DNA of 64,000 nt. Source: Planctomyces sp. SH-PL62. GTDB lineage: Bacteria > Planctomycetota > Planctomycetia > Isosphaerales > Isosphaeraceae. The notes beneath the pieces are model-generated. The model had not been told where the DNA came from, ran no database searches, and worked only from the letters and a program-made list of their open reading frames with translations. Position 1 is the first letter of the stretch; each line of letters opens with the position of its first letter. The translations under genes and the position numbers were made by a program. Shown piece by piece: positions 56,601-63,482 of the stretch. The stretch is from the NCBI RefSeq assembly GCF_001610895.1, contig NZ_CP011273.1, forward strand, positions 310,001 to 374,000, given 5' to 3'.

Positions 56601-59600
56601 CGGCTCCCCCCGCGCCGCCGGCCCCGCCGGTCGCCATGTTGCCGGTCAGGCTCACGGGCAGGGAGAGGACCAGCGAATTGGGGATCCGGGATCCGCCGAC
56701 GTTATAGATGCCGCCCCCCGCGCCCACGCCGCCGGCCGCGCCGTTGCCTCCCACGCCAGACTGCACGCCGGGGTTGATCGCGGCGGGCTCGGGCGAGGTG
56801 TTGATGAGAAGGCCGAAGCCGCCGCCGGTGCCGCCGGCCCCGCCGGCGCCCCCCGTCGCGGCGTTCGCCAGGAGCGTGGAGGCGGAGACCGTCGCGGACG
56901 CGGCGGCGTTGAACAGGCCGCCGCCGAGTCCGTCGCCGCCGCTCCCGCCGTTACCGCCGTCGCCGTTCCTGGATAGCTGGGTGCTTCCGTCGAAGATCAG
57001 TACGACGCCCCCTGATCCGCCCGTCCCCCCGGCCCCGCCGGCGCCCCCCGTCGCGACGTCGTTCGAGAGAGTCGAGCCGGCGATCGCGAGGAACGACCCC
57101 GAGTAGAAGATGCCGCCCCCCGCGGCCCGGCCGCCCGCGCCGCCGGTCGCACCGTCGGCGGCCGTGGTGCCGCCGTTCACGGCGAAGTTGCCGGCGCCCC
57201 CCGCGCCTCCGGCCCCGCCCGAGGCCGCCAGGGCCGAGGACGTGGCGATGGTGCTGTTGGACACGGCGAGCGGTCCGTTCACGACGTAGAGACCGCCGCC
57301 GGAGGCGTCGCCGCCGATCCCACCGACCCCGCCCGCGCCGCCGTTGCCGACGGAGAGGGTCTTGAAGTCGAGCACGGTCAGACCGTCGTTCGCCGCCGAG
57401 CCGCCGCCGCCGCCGCTCCCCGCCGCCCCGCCGACGGCCTGCGACCCGCTCACCTGATCGCCCGCGAAGTTGACGCCCCGGCCCGAGACGAAGACCGCCC
57501 CGCCCCGGGCGTCGCCGCCGTCGCCCCCTCGTCCGCCCGTCCCCGCGGCTCCGCCCAGCCCGCCGATGCCGTCGATGATGGGGTTGTCCGTGATGGTCGT
57601 CGTCGTGGTGACCTTGGTCTCGACGTGGGTCCCCACCGGCACGAACAGGCAGAAGTCCACGACGACGGTGATGTCCACCTTGACCGCGACCGTGATCGTG
57701 ATCGTGTCGAGGATCTGGGCCCCGAAGCCCCCGGCCCCGCCCGAGCCGGCGTTCCCCGCGGCCCCCCGGCGCCCCCGAGCGCCTGGGCCGTGGCGAGCGT
57801 CGATCCGGTGATCGAGACGAGGCTGGCGCTCGTCTCGTTGTTGGAGACGTAGACGGCCCCGCCGTCGGCCCGGCCGCCGACGCCGCCGGCCCCCCCGCGC
57901 CTCCGGACCCGCCGTTGCCCCCCTTGCCGCTCCGGTCCGCGGCCTGGACGACGAAGTCCAGGCCCGAGGCGCAGTCGGTGCAGACCTCGCCCGTGTCCCG
58001 ATCGCGGATCTCCTGGACGCCGTTGGCCAGGACGAAGAGGTCGCAGACCTGATTGGCGTCGGCCCCGACGCTGATGTCGACGTTCACGGTGGCGTTGACG
58101 GTCAGCGAGAAATCGAAGCCGCCGCCGCCGGCCCCCGCGTTCCCGCCGGCCCCCGCATTCCCGCCGGCCCCGGCGATCGCCTGGTCGGAGGTCATCTGGG
58201 ACGCCGCGATCAGGACCGAGCCGCCGGCCGAATAGATCCCGCCGCCGAGGGCCGCCCCGCCGGCCCCCCGGCGCCCCCGATCCGCCGCTCCCGCCGTGGC
58301 CCCCCGCCCCGTTGATCGGGTCGGCGGAGGTGTTCACCGTGAACGAGATGGCGATCTCGAACCGCGTCCCCGAGCCCCCCGCGCCGCCGGCTCCCCCGCG
58401 CCTCCCCGGCCGCCTGCGCCCCCTCGCGCCAGGTCGGCGGAGACGATGCTCCCGGTCGCCGCGAGGTTCCCGCTCGCGACGTAGATCCCGCCGCCGAGGG
58501 CCGCCCCGCCGGCCCCCCCGCCCCGCCGTTCCCGCCGCGGCCCGCGTCGCCGCCGTTCCCCCCCTGGCTGTTGCCGCTCTTGTCGGCGATGTTCGCGGAG
58601 AGCGAACCCGAGCCCCCCGCGCCGCCGACGCCGCCGGCGCCGCCGAGCCCTCCCGGGCCGCCGACCGCCTGGTTCGAGGTGACGAGGGTGCGGGTGACCG
58701 CGAGCGTCCCCCCCGCGAAATAGATCCCGCCGCCGAAGCCCGCGCCGCCGGCTCCGCCGCCGCCGGCGTTGGCGCCGTTCCCCGCGTCGCCGCCGTTCCC
58801 GCCCGCTCCGGCCGTGGTGAGCGTCAGCGAGCCGTTGCCGCCGTTCCCGCCGTTGCCGCCGGCTCCCCCCGACCCGCCGGGGCCGCCGTACGTCGCGTTC
58901 GAGGCCAGCGTGCTGTCGATCAGCGTAAGATCCCCACCCACGAGGAAGATGCCGCCGCCGAACGCCTGGCCCCCCGCGCCTCCCGAGCCGCCGCCGCCGC
59001 CGCTGGTCCCGTTCGTCCCGTTCCCTTGCGTGCTGCTGACCCCGTTGGCGCCGTTGATCCCGGCGGCGCCGATCGCGCCCGGCGCGCCCTTCACCTCGTT
59101 CGAGGCGAGGATCACGTCCGTCAGGATCAGGTCGGCGGAACTGGCGTAGACGCCGCCGCCCCGGCTGCCGTGCGGCGAGCCGCTCGTGGCCCGGCCCTGG
59201 GTGATCGTCAGGCCCGCGATCGAGACGTCGATCAGGGCGCTCGCCGAGACCCCCGGCGCCTGCGACGGCGCCACGTCGAAGATCCGCGAGTTCAAGCCCG
59301 CGCTGATCGTCAGGCGGTTCGATCCCGGGCCGATGATGGAGACGCTGCGGGAGATCGCCAACTCGCCGGTCGTCAGCGTGATCGTCCGGCCGACCAGGGC
59401 GTTGTCGAACCGGATCGTGTCTCCCGAGGCCGCCGCCGCGATCTGCGCCCGCAACGAGCCCGGCCCGCCGTCCCCGACGTTGGTGACGATCAACGTCGAC
59501 AGCAGGGTCCGATCCTCCAGGTCGAGCAGGATCGGCCGGAATCCGCCCGCGCCCCGGACGCGGGCCCGGCGACGGCCTCCTCGAGGAGCCTTCAACGAGC

Positions 59601-59634
59601 CGTCCCGCCGTCGCTGCATCACGCAATCGGACAT
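50253..59634 (-). CDS. Giant Gly/Asn-rich beta-helix surface protein (reading frame interrupted by indels)
   Basis: One gene, about 3,129 residues if eight single-base losses in C/G runs are restored (9,390 bases, a whole number of codons). The N-terminus has a basic stretch and an LEPR-XLL-like motif (LDLEDRTLLS), a planctomycete surface-protein signature. It is followed by VTNVGDGGPGSLRAQI, the start of a right-handed parallel beta-helix of the polymorphic-membrane-protein/Chlamydia-Pmp kind. The rest is dozens of repeats of GNxATGGAGGAGG...GGAIYNTG. It ends ADNDIHGPITNV, a usual end for such proteins. ATG 59634 has AAGGAG upstream. Probably a secreted adhesin or matrix protein; no enzyme domain is visible. 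Gly richness recalls mycobacterial PE-PGRS proteins, but the N-terminus shows no relation. Confidence 0.8.
50627..51829 (-). CDS. C-proximal readable segment of the giant surface protein
   Basis: About 340 genuine residues of the same repeats (YYKLLNNRANGGAGGAGG and following), bounded by the indel runs at 51960-51964 and 50803-50806; the final 60 residues as read are out of frame. This is not an independent gene. Confidence 0.6.
   Translation of the reverse strand: MIPAYYKLLNNRANGGAGGAGGDHGGNGGFTFFTGHNDPGVGGNGGDGGDGGSAIGGAIFNQGAGFSIGTQATFTNDQANGGNGGAGGAGGAYCGDPRIRGDGGDGGNGGAAGGGAIANQGNGFTLAAPSSFTSDQATGGNGGKGGDGGPSPRGGTNGGDGGDGGAATGGAILNAAFNFTATTVSFLLDNAIGGNAGNGGRGFGSGVDGDGGDGGDAIGGSVASVGSITLAGGSMSLGNANAGNGGSGWTGGAGGSATGGGLFATGLRQGGGLTLSRFTVSFNAARGGAGGAGTINAGGAGGAATGGGVAVLSGVATIDATNIGNNQALGGSGGSGGAGMAGAPAAPRPAAASPRAPRPPSPAAPSPRTSRRGATAATRPPAGPAATAATAETPSAAASR
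51826..57678 (-). CDS. Central readable segment of the giant surface protein
   Basis: The longest uninterrupted piece, about 1,900 genuine residues of glycine-rich repeats between the indel runs at 57762-57767 and 51960-51964. It opens with a Thr-rich turn (VETKVTTTTTITDN) and then alternates GGAxYNTG-type strands with long GG-AGG loops. The internal ATG at 57678 has no ribosome site, so it is not a true start. The last 40 residues as read are out of frame. Confidence 0.65.
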   Translation of the reverse strand: MDITVVVDFCLFVPVGTHVETKVTTTTTITDNPIIDGIGGLGGAAGTGGRGGDGGDARGGAVFVSGRGVNFAGDQVSGSQAVGGAAGSGGGGGSAANDGLTVLDFKTLSVGNGGAGGVGGIGGDASGGGLYVVNGPLAVSNSTIATSSALAASGGAGGAGGAGNFAVNGGTTAADGATGGAGGRAAGGGIFYSGSFLAIAGSTLSNDVATGGAGGAGGTGGSGGVVLIFDGSTQLSRNGDGGNGGSGGDGLGGGLFNAAASATVSASTLLANAATGGAGGAGGTGGGFGLLINTSPEPAAINPGVQSGVGGNGAAGGVGAGGGIYNVGGSRIPNSLVLSLPVSLTGNMATGGAGGAGGAGGALNIKVNAGAANGSNGGLGGAGGAGVGGGLFNPASLVTFSTAVGTPSASPAALAVLAQASAILTLTGNVATGGRGGDGGSASFIGGVVVGTPANVLGASGGRGGAGGAGQGGGIWNGVNNFAIPASSVVTTNAAVGGAGGGGGSGGILSSISTTPTNQNPAIVVTGGAGGAGGTGGAGQGGALYNTGSNLQILAVTGATGNTATGGAGGSGGLGSLFGSLLATPFVVAVGGPGGAGSRGGDGSGGFVFNSGANLLVQLSDLSGNAATGGAGGSGGAASLVASLISIPFSSGQGGAGGAGGAGGNGSGGAVFNSGAGPRIISSTLSNNSATGGAGGAGGLGGTGAIINIGDVPFGFTLGSANAGVGGKGGLGGDGRGGGLYNSGSGLAVTASLFTGDRAVGGAGGGGGLGGFGGSIAILAQSGNASGGSALGGKGGDGGSGGNGFGGAIYNTTAGAVILNSPLNTNSATGGAGGAGGLGGFGGSISVTAYRGNAAGGSADGGDGGNGGEGGDGHGGALYNTGANLVYNIAPPAAGIPSPFGQVTPGLRFDPANLNFLIGNAATGGAGGAGGAGGAGGTLGVQSFTGAISRGTTNGGDGGYGGGGGDGLGGAIDNTGATFTIAAFTPLGAGPAPGAGALGSSILLNLLNGNSATGGAGGAGGGGGNNGSLTFIGTEANGPVGGNGGYGGSGGAGLGGAINNTASSFAVLGFSSLKTSPTLDVGVPIALAQSLASSLFFSIQYNVLDDNTARGGAGGAGGAGGGNGGLTTSGGNANGSNIRGGDGGGGGSGGYAAGGAIENSGANFTVASFSTLAGGRGGNSNVSTQDVASPSPLAFLSVGVRSLSGNKAIGGAGGTGGAGGGNGGATASLGNADGGVGGDGGYGGYGGNAYGGAVDNSGANFLSAVFSTTPWSGGGSSGGPTFSSPLVDLFSLSVTVTDLSDDSATGGAGGAGGAGGGNGGVGVIGQARGGRGGNGGGGGGGGSAFGGAIDNDGVSFRSLLFSAVDGRFNSESSIQKLFVHNATLTVRNLSGDSAVGGAGGAGGAGGGDGGVYLQNPGTPNPGAPISLDTPGGLGGDGGWGGSGGDAYGGAIDNSADGFLIAVFSTVMNTSNGNGNVNAAAIGPEVFMNSLSINLTTLSDDSAIGGAGGVGGAGGGNGGFTLTTLHANGGVGGDGGRGGDGGDAAGGAVNNSGDGFIVAKFSTLAVAAYTTNRLNISIGTANITIRELTGDKAVGGAGGAGGGGGGNGGAGDADGGIGGDGGGGGNGGAAIGGAIRNGGSSEDGEGSSNFPGGDGFTIADFSSITMVKSGGVVVAGRVASPPYSPLFNVSVANLIISDTNLVSDTATGGAGGAGGLGGGNGGQNLGVGNADGGTGGNGGAGGNGGAASGGAVDNTGEGFLIAKFSTLSNAFPTEYIGVANVVPVSIYQRVNLNISLGLLTDDSATGGAGGAGGAGGGNGGITAGKNANGGTGGNGGAGGDGGSARGGAIYNHPVVDVTPLRLVVGDVVTAVASGNPINPFYTTIFNIAARFDALSRDSANGGAGGKGASAAATAARPARATPTASSGATAATAATAATPAAARSTTRPPTS
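58210..59634 (-). CDS. N-terminal readable segment of the giant surface protein
   Basis: This frame gives genuine sequence from the start to about 58515: LEPR-XLL-like motif, beta-helix opening, NRLTISAGLNSRIFDV, and the first glycine-rich repeats (VLASNEVKGAPGAIG and following). It then shifts at a seven-C run (58513-58519) and reads Arg/Ser-rich sequence to a stop at 58210. An automatic gene caller would report it as a separate protein; it is part of the 50253-59634 gene. Confidence 0.7.
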   Translation of the reverse strand: MSDCVMQRRRDGSLKAPRGGRRRARVRGAGGFRPILLDLEDRTLLSTLIVTNVGDGGPGSLRAQIAAAASGDTIRFDNALVGRTITLTTGELAISRSVSIIGPGSNRLTISAGLNSRIFDVAPSQAPGVSASALIDVSIAGLTITQGRATSGSPHGSRGGGVYASSADLILTDVILASNEVKGAPGAIGAAGINGANGVSSTQGNGTNGTSGGGGGSGGAGGQAFGGGIFLVGGDLTLIDSTLASNATYGGPGGSGGAGGNGGNGGNGSLTLTTAGAGGNGGDAGNGANAGGGGAGGAGFGGGIYFAGGTLAVTRTLVTSNQAVGGPGGLGGAGGVGGAGGSGSLSANIADKSGNSQGGNGGDAGRGGNGGAGGPAGRPSAAGSTSRAGTSRRPGASSPPTWREGAQAAGEARGSRRRGGLGDAVRDRHLVHGEHLRRPDQRGGGPRRERRIGGAGGPAGRPSAAGSIRPAARS

Positions 59635-60045
59635 CGGAGGTTCTCCTTGTGACCTCGGCCGACACCGGCCGAACCGCTGCTCGTCTGGCGACGCTCGCCT
59701 TCCGTGGATCGACCGACTGGATGCGGGCGGAGCGCATGCGCGACCGTGCGCGACGCTCGGTTGATCGTCGGGTGACGGATGGGAGGCCCGATGCACGCCC
59801 GGCGCGATCTGGGCTTCCCGACTTGGAGGGGCCTGATCGCCCCCAGGCGAACGGTCGTGGACGGTCCTGAATCGGGCGTTCGTCACGCGAGCGACGTTTA
59901 CGCGCCGTGTTCGATCGAGGCGGTCGGACCGCCGTCGAAACCGCAGTCTTGGGGATGCGTCCTTATGAGAAGGAAAGCGGCATTTGTGGGATAACAGGAC
60001 ATCCATAGGTCAGTACGTATACCTGTTAGGCATATGCGAGTGCTC

Positions 60046-60074
60046 AGTAAATCGTTGGGGGCGCGTCGAGTCAA
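60046..60074 (-). promoter_or_regulatory. Candidate sigma-70-type promoter for the giant surface gene
   Basis: On the minus strand TTGACT (60069-60074, five of six consensus) and TTTACT (60046-60051, four of six) are separated by exactly 17 bases in an AT-rich stretch. This would give a leader of about 400 bases before the ATG at 59634. Planctomycete promoters are poorly characterised, so this is tentative. Confidence 0.3.
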
Positions 60075-60434
60075 ACAAAATCCATCTTTTCTTTTGAGAC
60101 GCACTGTTTTTGTTGGTTCGCCACGAATCCGAACGAAATAAAGAAGTCTACGCGCTCGCACGCACGGTCTTGTGGATGAGACTCTCCACGGGGGCGCTCC
60201 GGTCGATCGCTTCGGAATCCGCGGTTTGAACGCCCCCCCGGCCGTAGGAAGGCGGCTCGCCGGCCCGTCGGCCGAATCGGCGTCCAATCGAGATATTTTG
60301 AATCCAAGCAACTCAGAAAGCCTTCGTGCGGCCGCTCGTCGAGTTCTATCCGACGTTCGCCGCTCGGTTTCCAACTTACAGCCTCTTGACAGGAGGCTTT
60401 GGTATTGCAATTGTGCATGTAAAGGTGGAAAGGC

Positions 60435-60462
60435 GGGGTTCCGAGCTTGAAGTCGGAACCCC
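60435..60462. terminator. Perfect hairpin upstream of the HAF gene
   Basis: A ten-base-pair perfect stem GGGGTTCCGA / TCGGAACCCC with an eight-base loop, about 200 bases upstream of the gene at 60669. No T tract follows. It could be a leader attenuator, an RNA-stability element or the end of an unrecognised transcript. Confidence 0.4.
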
Positions 60463-60668
60463 GGCCCGTGGGGTTCCCTCGGCGCGGATCGCATCGCCGA
60501 AGTTGAGTATCACGGAAGGGATTCCCGCCGCGGATTCGCGGGCTCGGCCGGCGTCGCACTCTCCGTCTCCCCTTTCGAGTCCAGGATGGTCGTCGCCAGG
60601 AAATCTTCCGGCCTGAACGGGCCCTTGGGAGCGGGCTTGCAATCGCGGGCTCGCGGGGAGCGTCATCG

Positions 60669-61622
60669 ATGATGGGCATGCGATTGGTCAGGAATGGATT
60701 GGCGATGGTTTGCGGGCTTCTGGCGTCCGGGGGCGTGCAAGGCGGGTCGTTCACGACCGTGGAGGTGCCGGGCGCCACCTCGACGACCGTCGACGGCGTG
60801 AACGAACGAGGGGGTTCGGTCGGCACTTATGCGGTCGGCATGAGCTCGCGCGGCTTCGTCCGTCGGGCGGACGGCGCGATCACGACTTTCGACGTGGCGG
60901 GGAGCCTCTCGACGTATGCCAGGGGGATCAACGACGGCGGGACCGTCGTCGGCCATTACGACTCCGGCCTGGGGACGGGCGGCTACACGCGCGGCGTCGA
61001 CGGGACGATCGCCACGTTCGTCGTGCCGGGGGCGGCCGCGACATTCGGCGCCGACGTCAACAACCTCGGGCAGATCGTCGGCACGTATTCGATCGGCGGG
61101 GTCTTCGACTTCCACGGCTTCATCCGCGCGGCGGACGGGAACTTCTCCACGTTCGACGTGCCCGGGGCGTCATGGACGTACGCGGAGGGCATCAACGACC
61201 AGGGGCAGGTCTCCGGGTTCTACTTCGACGGGATGGCGTTCCACGGCTACCTCCGCGCCAGCGACGGGAGCTTCACCAGCTTCGACGTGCCGCAGAGCAT
61301 GTCGACCTTCGGGGGCGGCCTCAACAACGCAGGCTCGTCGGTCGGATACTCGGTCGTCAGCATCTTCACCAGCAGTGGGTTCGTGTCCATCGCCACCGGC
61401 CTCGTCAGGAATCCCGACGGTACAATGACGAGCGTCGTCGTCCCGGGGAGCGCCTCGACCTACGTCGCGGGGATCAACGACCGGGGCCAGATCGTCGGGA
61501 ACTACGTCGTGAACGGCGTCGCGCGCGGATTCATCACCGCCGTCCCGGAGCCCGGCGGCGGCACGCTGCTCGCGACCGGAGTGCTGGGGCTCCTGATGGT
61601 CAAGCGACGTCGTCGATCTTGA
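60669..61622 (+). CDS. HAF-repeat PEP-CTERM protein
   Basis: A 317-residue exported protein. A signal peptide (residues 1-24) is followed by five to six repeats of about 48 residues with the pattern F-x-VPGAxSTxxxGINDxGQIVGxYxxxGxxHGFxRAxDG, the 'HAF' type that probably builds a beta-propeller. The C-terminus is a PEP-CTERM sorting signal: VPEPGGG, a short hydrophobic helix (TLLATGVLGLLMV) and KRRRR. Such proteins are processed by an exosortase and released to or held at the cell surface. ATGs at 60669, 60672 and 60678 are all possible starts. Confidence 0.88.
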   Translation: MMGMRLVRNGLAMVCGLLASGGVQGGSFTTVEVPGATSTTVDGVNERGGSVGTYAVGMSSRGFVRRADGAITTFDVAGSLSTYARGINDGGTVVGHYDSGLGTGGYTRGVDGTIATFVVPGAAATFGADVNNLGQIVGTYSIGGVFDFHGFIRAADGNFSTFDVPGASWTYAEGINDQGQVSGFYFDGMAFHGYLRASDGSFTSFDVPQSMSTFGGGLNNAGSSVGYSVVSIFTSSGFVSIATGLVRNPDGTMTSVVVPGSASTYVAGINDRGQIVGNYVVNGVARGFITAVPEPGGGTLLATGVLGLLMVKRRRRS

Positions 61623-61794
61623 CCGGCCGCCGGCGGGAGAGCGATCGGGCCGAGCGCCCGCTGTCGGCTTTCGTTCGCGTTCATCGGCGGGATCGACAAT
61701 AATCGACGCGTCTCTGGGCTGAGCGAACGTCGGCGCGGCCACCGGCCGTCGGAGGTCGCGACATCACTCGCCTCGGATCGAGGAGAGCTATCCC

Positions 61795-63396
61795 ATGCGT
61801 CCCGTCTTCCGTCGGTACATGGTCCTCGCCGCCGCCGTCTCCGCCCTCGGCGGGTGGGCGGCGCCCGTCGCATCCGCTGGGCAGGGGGCGAAGGCCCCCC
61901 AAAAGCCGAATATCCTGGTGATCTGGGGCGACGACATCGGCCTCTGGAACGTCAGCCACAACAATCGCGGCATGATGGGCTACCGCACGCCCAACATCGA
62001 CCGGATCGCCGCCGAGGGCGTGTCGTTCACCGATTACTACGGCCAGCAGAGCTGCACGGCCGGACGCGCCGCGTTCATCGGTGGGAACGTGCCGGTCCGC
62101 ACCGGCATGACCAAGGTCGGCCTTCCCGGCGCGAAGGAAGGCTGGCAGAAGACCGACGTGACCGTCGCCACCGTGATGAAGAGCCTGGGGTACGCCACCG
62201 GCCAGTTCGGCAAGAACCACCAGGGCGACCGGGACGAGCACCTGCCCACGATGCACGGGTTCGACGAGTTCTTCGGCAACCTCTATCACCTGAACGCCGA
62301 GGAGGAGCCCGAGAACCGCGACTATCCCAGCAACCTGAAGATGGCCGACGGCAAGTCTTTCCGAGAGACCTACGGCCCTCGCGGGGTCCTGAAGTGCAAG
62401 GCCGACGGCAAGGGCGGGCAGACAATCGAGAACACCGGCCCGCTGACGAAGAAGCGGATGGAGACGATCGACGAGGAGACCCTCGCCGCCGCGAAGGACT
62501 ACATCGCCCGACAGAAGGAAGCCGGTCGGCCCTTCTTCTGCTGGTGGAACGCCACCCGGATGCACTTCCGCACCCACGTCAAGGCCGAGAACACCGGCAT
62601 TTCCGGCCCGAGCGGCGACGAGTACCACGACGGCATGGTCGAGCACGACCGCCACGTCGGCGAGCTGCTCAAGCTCCTCGACGATCTGGGGATCGCCGAC
62701 GACACGATCGTCTACTACTCCACGGACAACGGCCCCCACTACAACACCTGGCCGGACGCCGGCACCACTCCGTTCCGCAGCGAGAAGAACTCCAACTGGG
62801 AAGGCGCTTACCGGGTCCCCGCGTTCGTCCGCTGGCCGGCCCGATTCCCCGCCGGGACGACCCTGAACGGCCTCGTCGCCCACGAAGACTGGCTGCCGAC
62901 CTTCGCGGCGGCCGGCGGCGACCCGGACATCGCCAGGAAGCTGAAGGACGGGGTCGACCTGAACGGCCGCCGCTACAAGAACATCATCGACGGACATAAC
63001 ATGCTCGGCTACCTGAGCGGCGAGGTGAAGGACTCGCCGCGCCAGGACTTCTTCTACGTCAACGACGACGGCCAGGTCGTGGCGATCCGCTACCAGGACT
63101 GGAAGACGGTCTTCCTTGAGAATCGGGCCAAGGCGTTCGAAGTTTGGCGAGAGCCGTTCATCGAGCTTCGCGTGCCGCTCATCTTCAACCTCCGACGGGA
63201 TCCCTTCGAGAAGGCCCAGCACAATTCCAACACCTACAACGACTGGGTCCTCGACCACGCGTTCGTCATCGTCCCCTTGCAGCAACTGGCCGCCAACTTC
63301 CTCATGAGCATGAAGGAGTTTCCGCCGAGCCAGTCGCCCGGCTCCTTCAACCTCGAGAAAATCCAGAAGATGCTCTCCAATCCCGGCGGCGGCTGA
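61795..63396 (+). CDS. Secreted arylsulfatase
   Basis: A 533-residue sulfatase. Signal peptide at residues 1-28; metal ligands in WGDDIGL (Asp46, Asp47); the formylglycine motif CTAGR with Cys87, fitting C-x-[PA]-x-R; then GKNHQGD and YYSTDNGPH. Cys87 must be converted to formylglycine by a separate enzyme not in this window. Sulfatases of this type cleave sulfate esters from polysaccharides or small molecules in the periplasm and are expanded in planctomycetes. ATG 61795 has GGAGAG upstream. The broken HAD-type gene follows 86 bases downstream. Confidence 0.95.
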   Translation: MRPVFRRYMVLAAAVSALGGWAAPVASAGQGAKAPQKPNILVIWGDDIGLWNVSHNNRGMMGYRTPNIDRIAAEGVSFTDYYGQQSCTAGRAAFIGGNVPVRTGMTKVGLPGAKEGWQKTDVTVATVMKSLGYATGQFGKNHQGDRDEHLPTMHGFDEFFGNLYHLNAEEEPENRDYPSNLKMADGKSFRETYGPRGVLKCKADGKGGQTIENTGPLTKKRMETIDEETLAAAKDYIARQKEAGRPFFCWWNATRMHFRTHVKAENTGISGPSGDEYHDGMVEHDRHVGELLKLLDDLGIADDTIVYYSTDNGPHYNTWPDAGTTPFRSEKNSNWEGAYRVPAFVRWPARFPAGTTLNGLVAHEDWLPTFAAAGGDPDIARKLKDGVDLNGRRYKNIIDGHNMLGYLSGEVKDSPRQDFFYVNDDGQVVAIRYQDWKTVFLENRAKAFEVWREPFIELRVPLIFNLRRDPFEKAQHNSNTYNDWVLDHAFVIVPLQQLAANFLMSMKEFPPSQSPGSFNLEKIQKMLSNPGGG

Positions 63397-63482
63397 TCCC
63401 CAGGCGCGACCACCGACGGCCGAGCTCCCTCCGCCGTCGGATTTCCGAGTGGGATCCCGCCGATCGCCCGGGCGGATCGGAA

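Larger units (their letters stand above)
50300..59030 (-). repeat. Degenerate coding repeats of the giant surface protein
   Basis: Imperfect tandem units of roughly 150-300 bases, each coding a beta-strand pair, an 'AIGGAGGxGGAGGxNGG' loop and a 'GGxGGxGGxAxGGAI(Y/D)N' loop. Units diverge in the strand parts and stay alike in the loops. The minus strand is extremely G-rich, and codon choice GGC/GGG creates the C/G runs in which the indels lie. Confidence 0.8.
59635..60668. other. One-kilobase divergent intergenic region
   Basis: About 1,030 bases between the giant surface gene (minus) and the HAF/PEP-CTERM gene (plus). The part from about 59990 to 60420 is clearly more AT-rich than the genes. 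It holds a candidate minus-strand promoter (60046-60074), a near-palindromic block around TACGTATACC (60013-60026) and a perfect hairpin (60435-60462). Open frames here are Arg/Pro-rich chance frames without ribosome sites. Confidence 0.5.

Noticed and set aside
50300-59030. Periodic repeats suggesting a CRISPR array or noncoding satellite
   Set aside because: Units vary in length, are degenerate and keep a reading frame over thousands of bases; there are no uniform direct repeats with unique spacers.
50253-59634. Homology to mycobacterial PE-PGRS proteins
   Set aside because: There is no PE domain, and the N-terminus and beta-helix opening are of planctomycete type; similarity is compositional.
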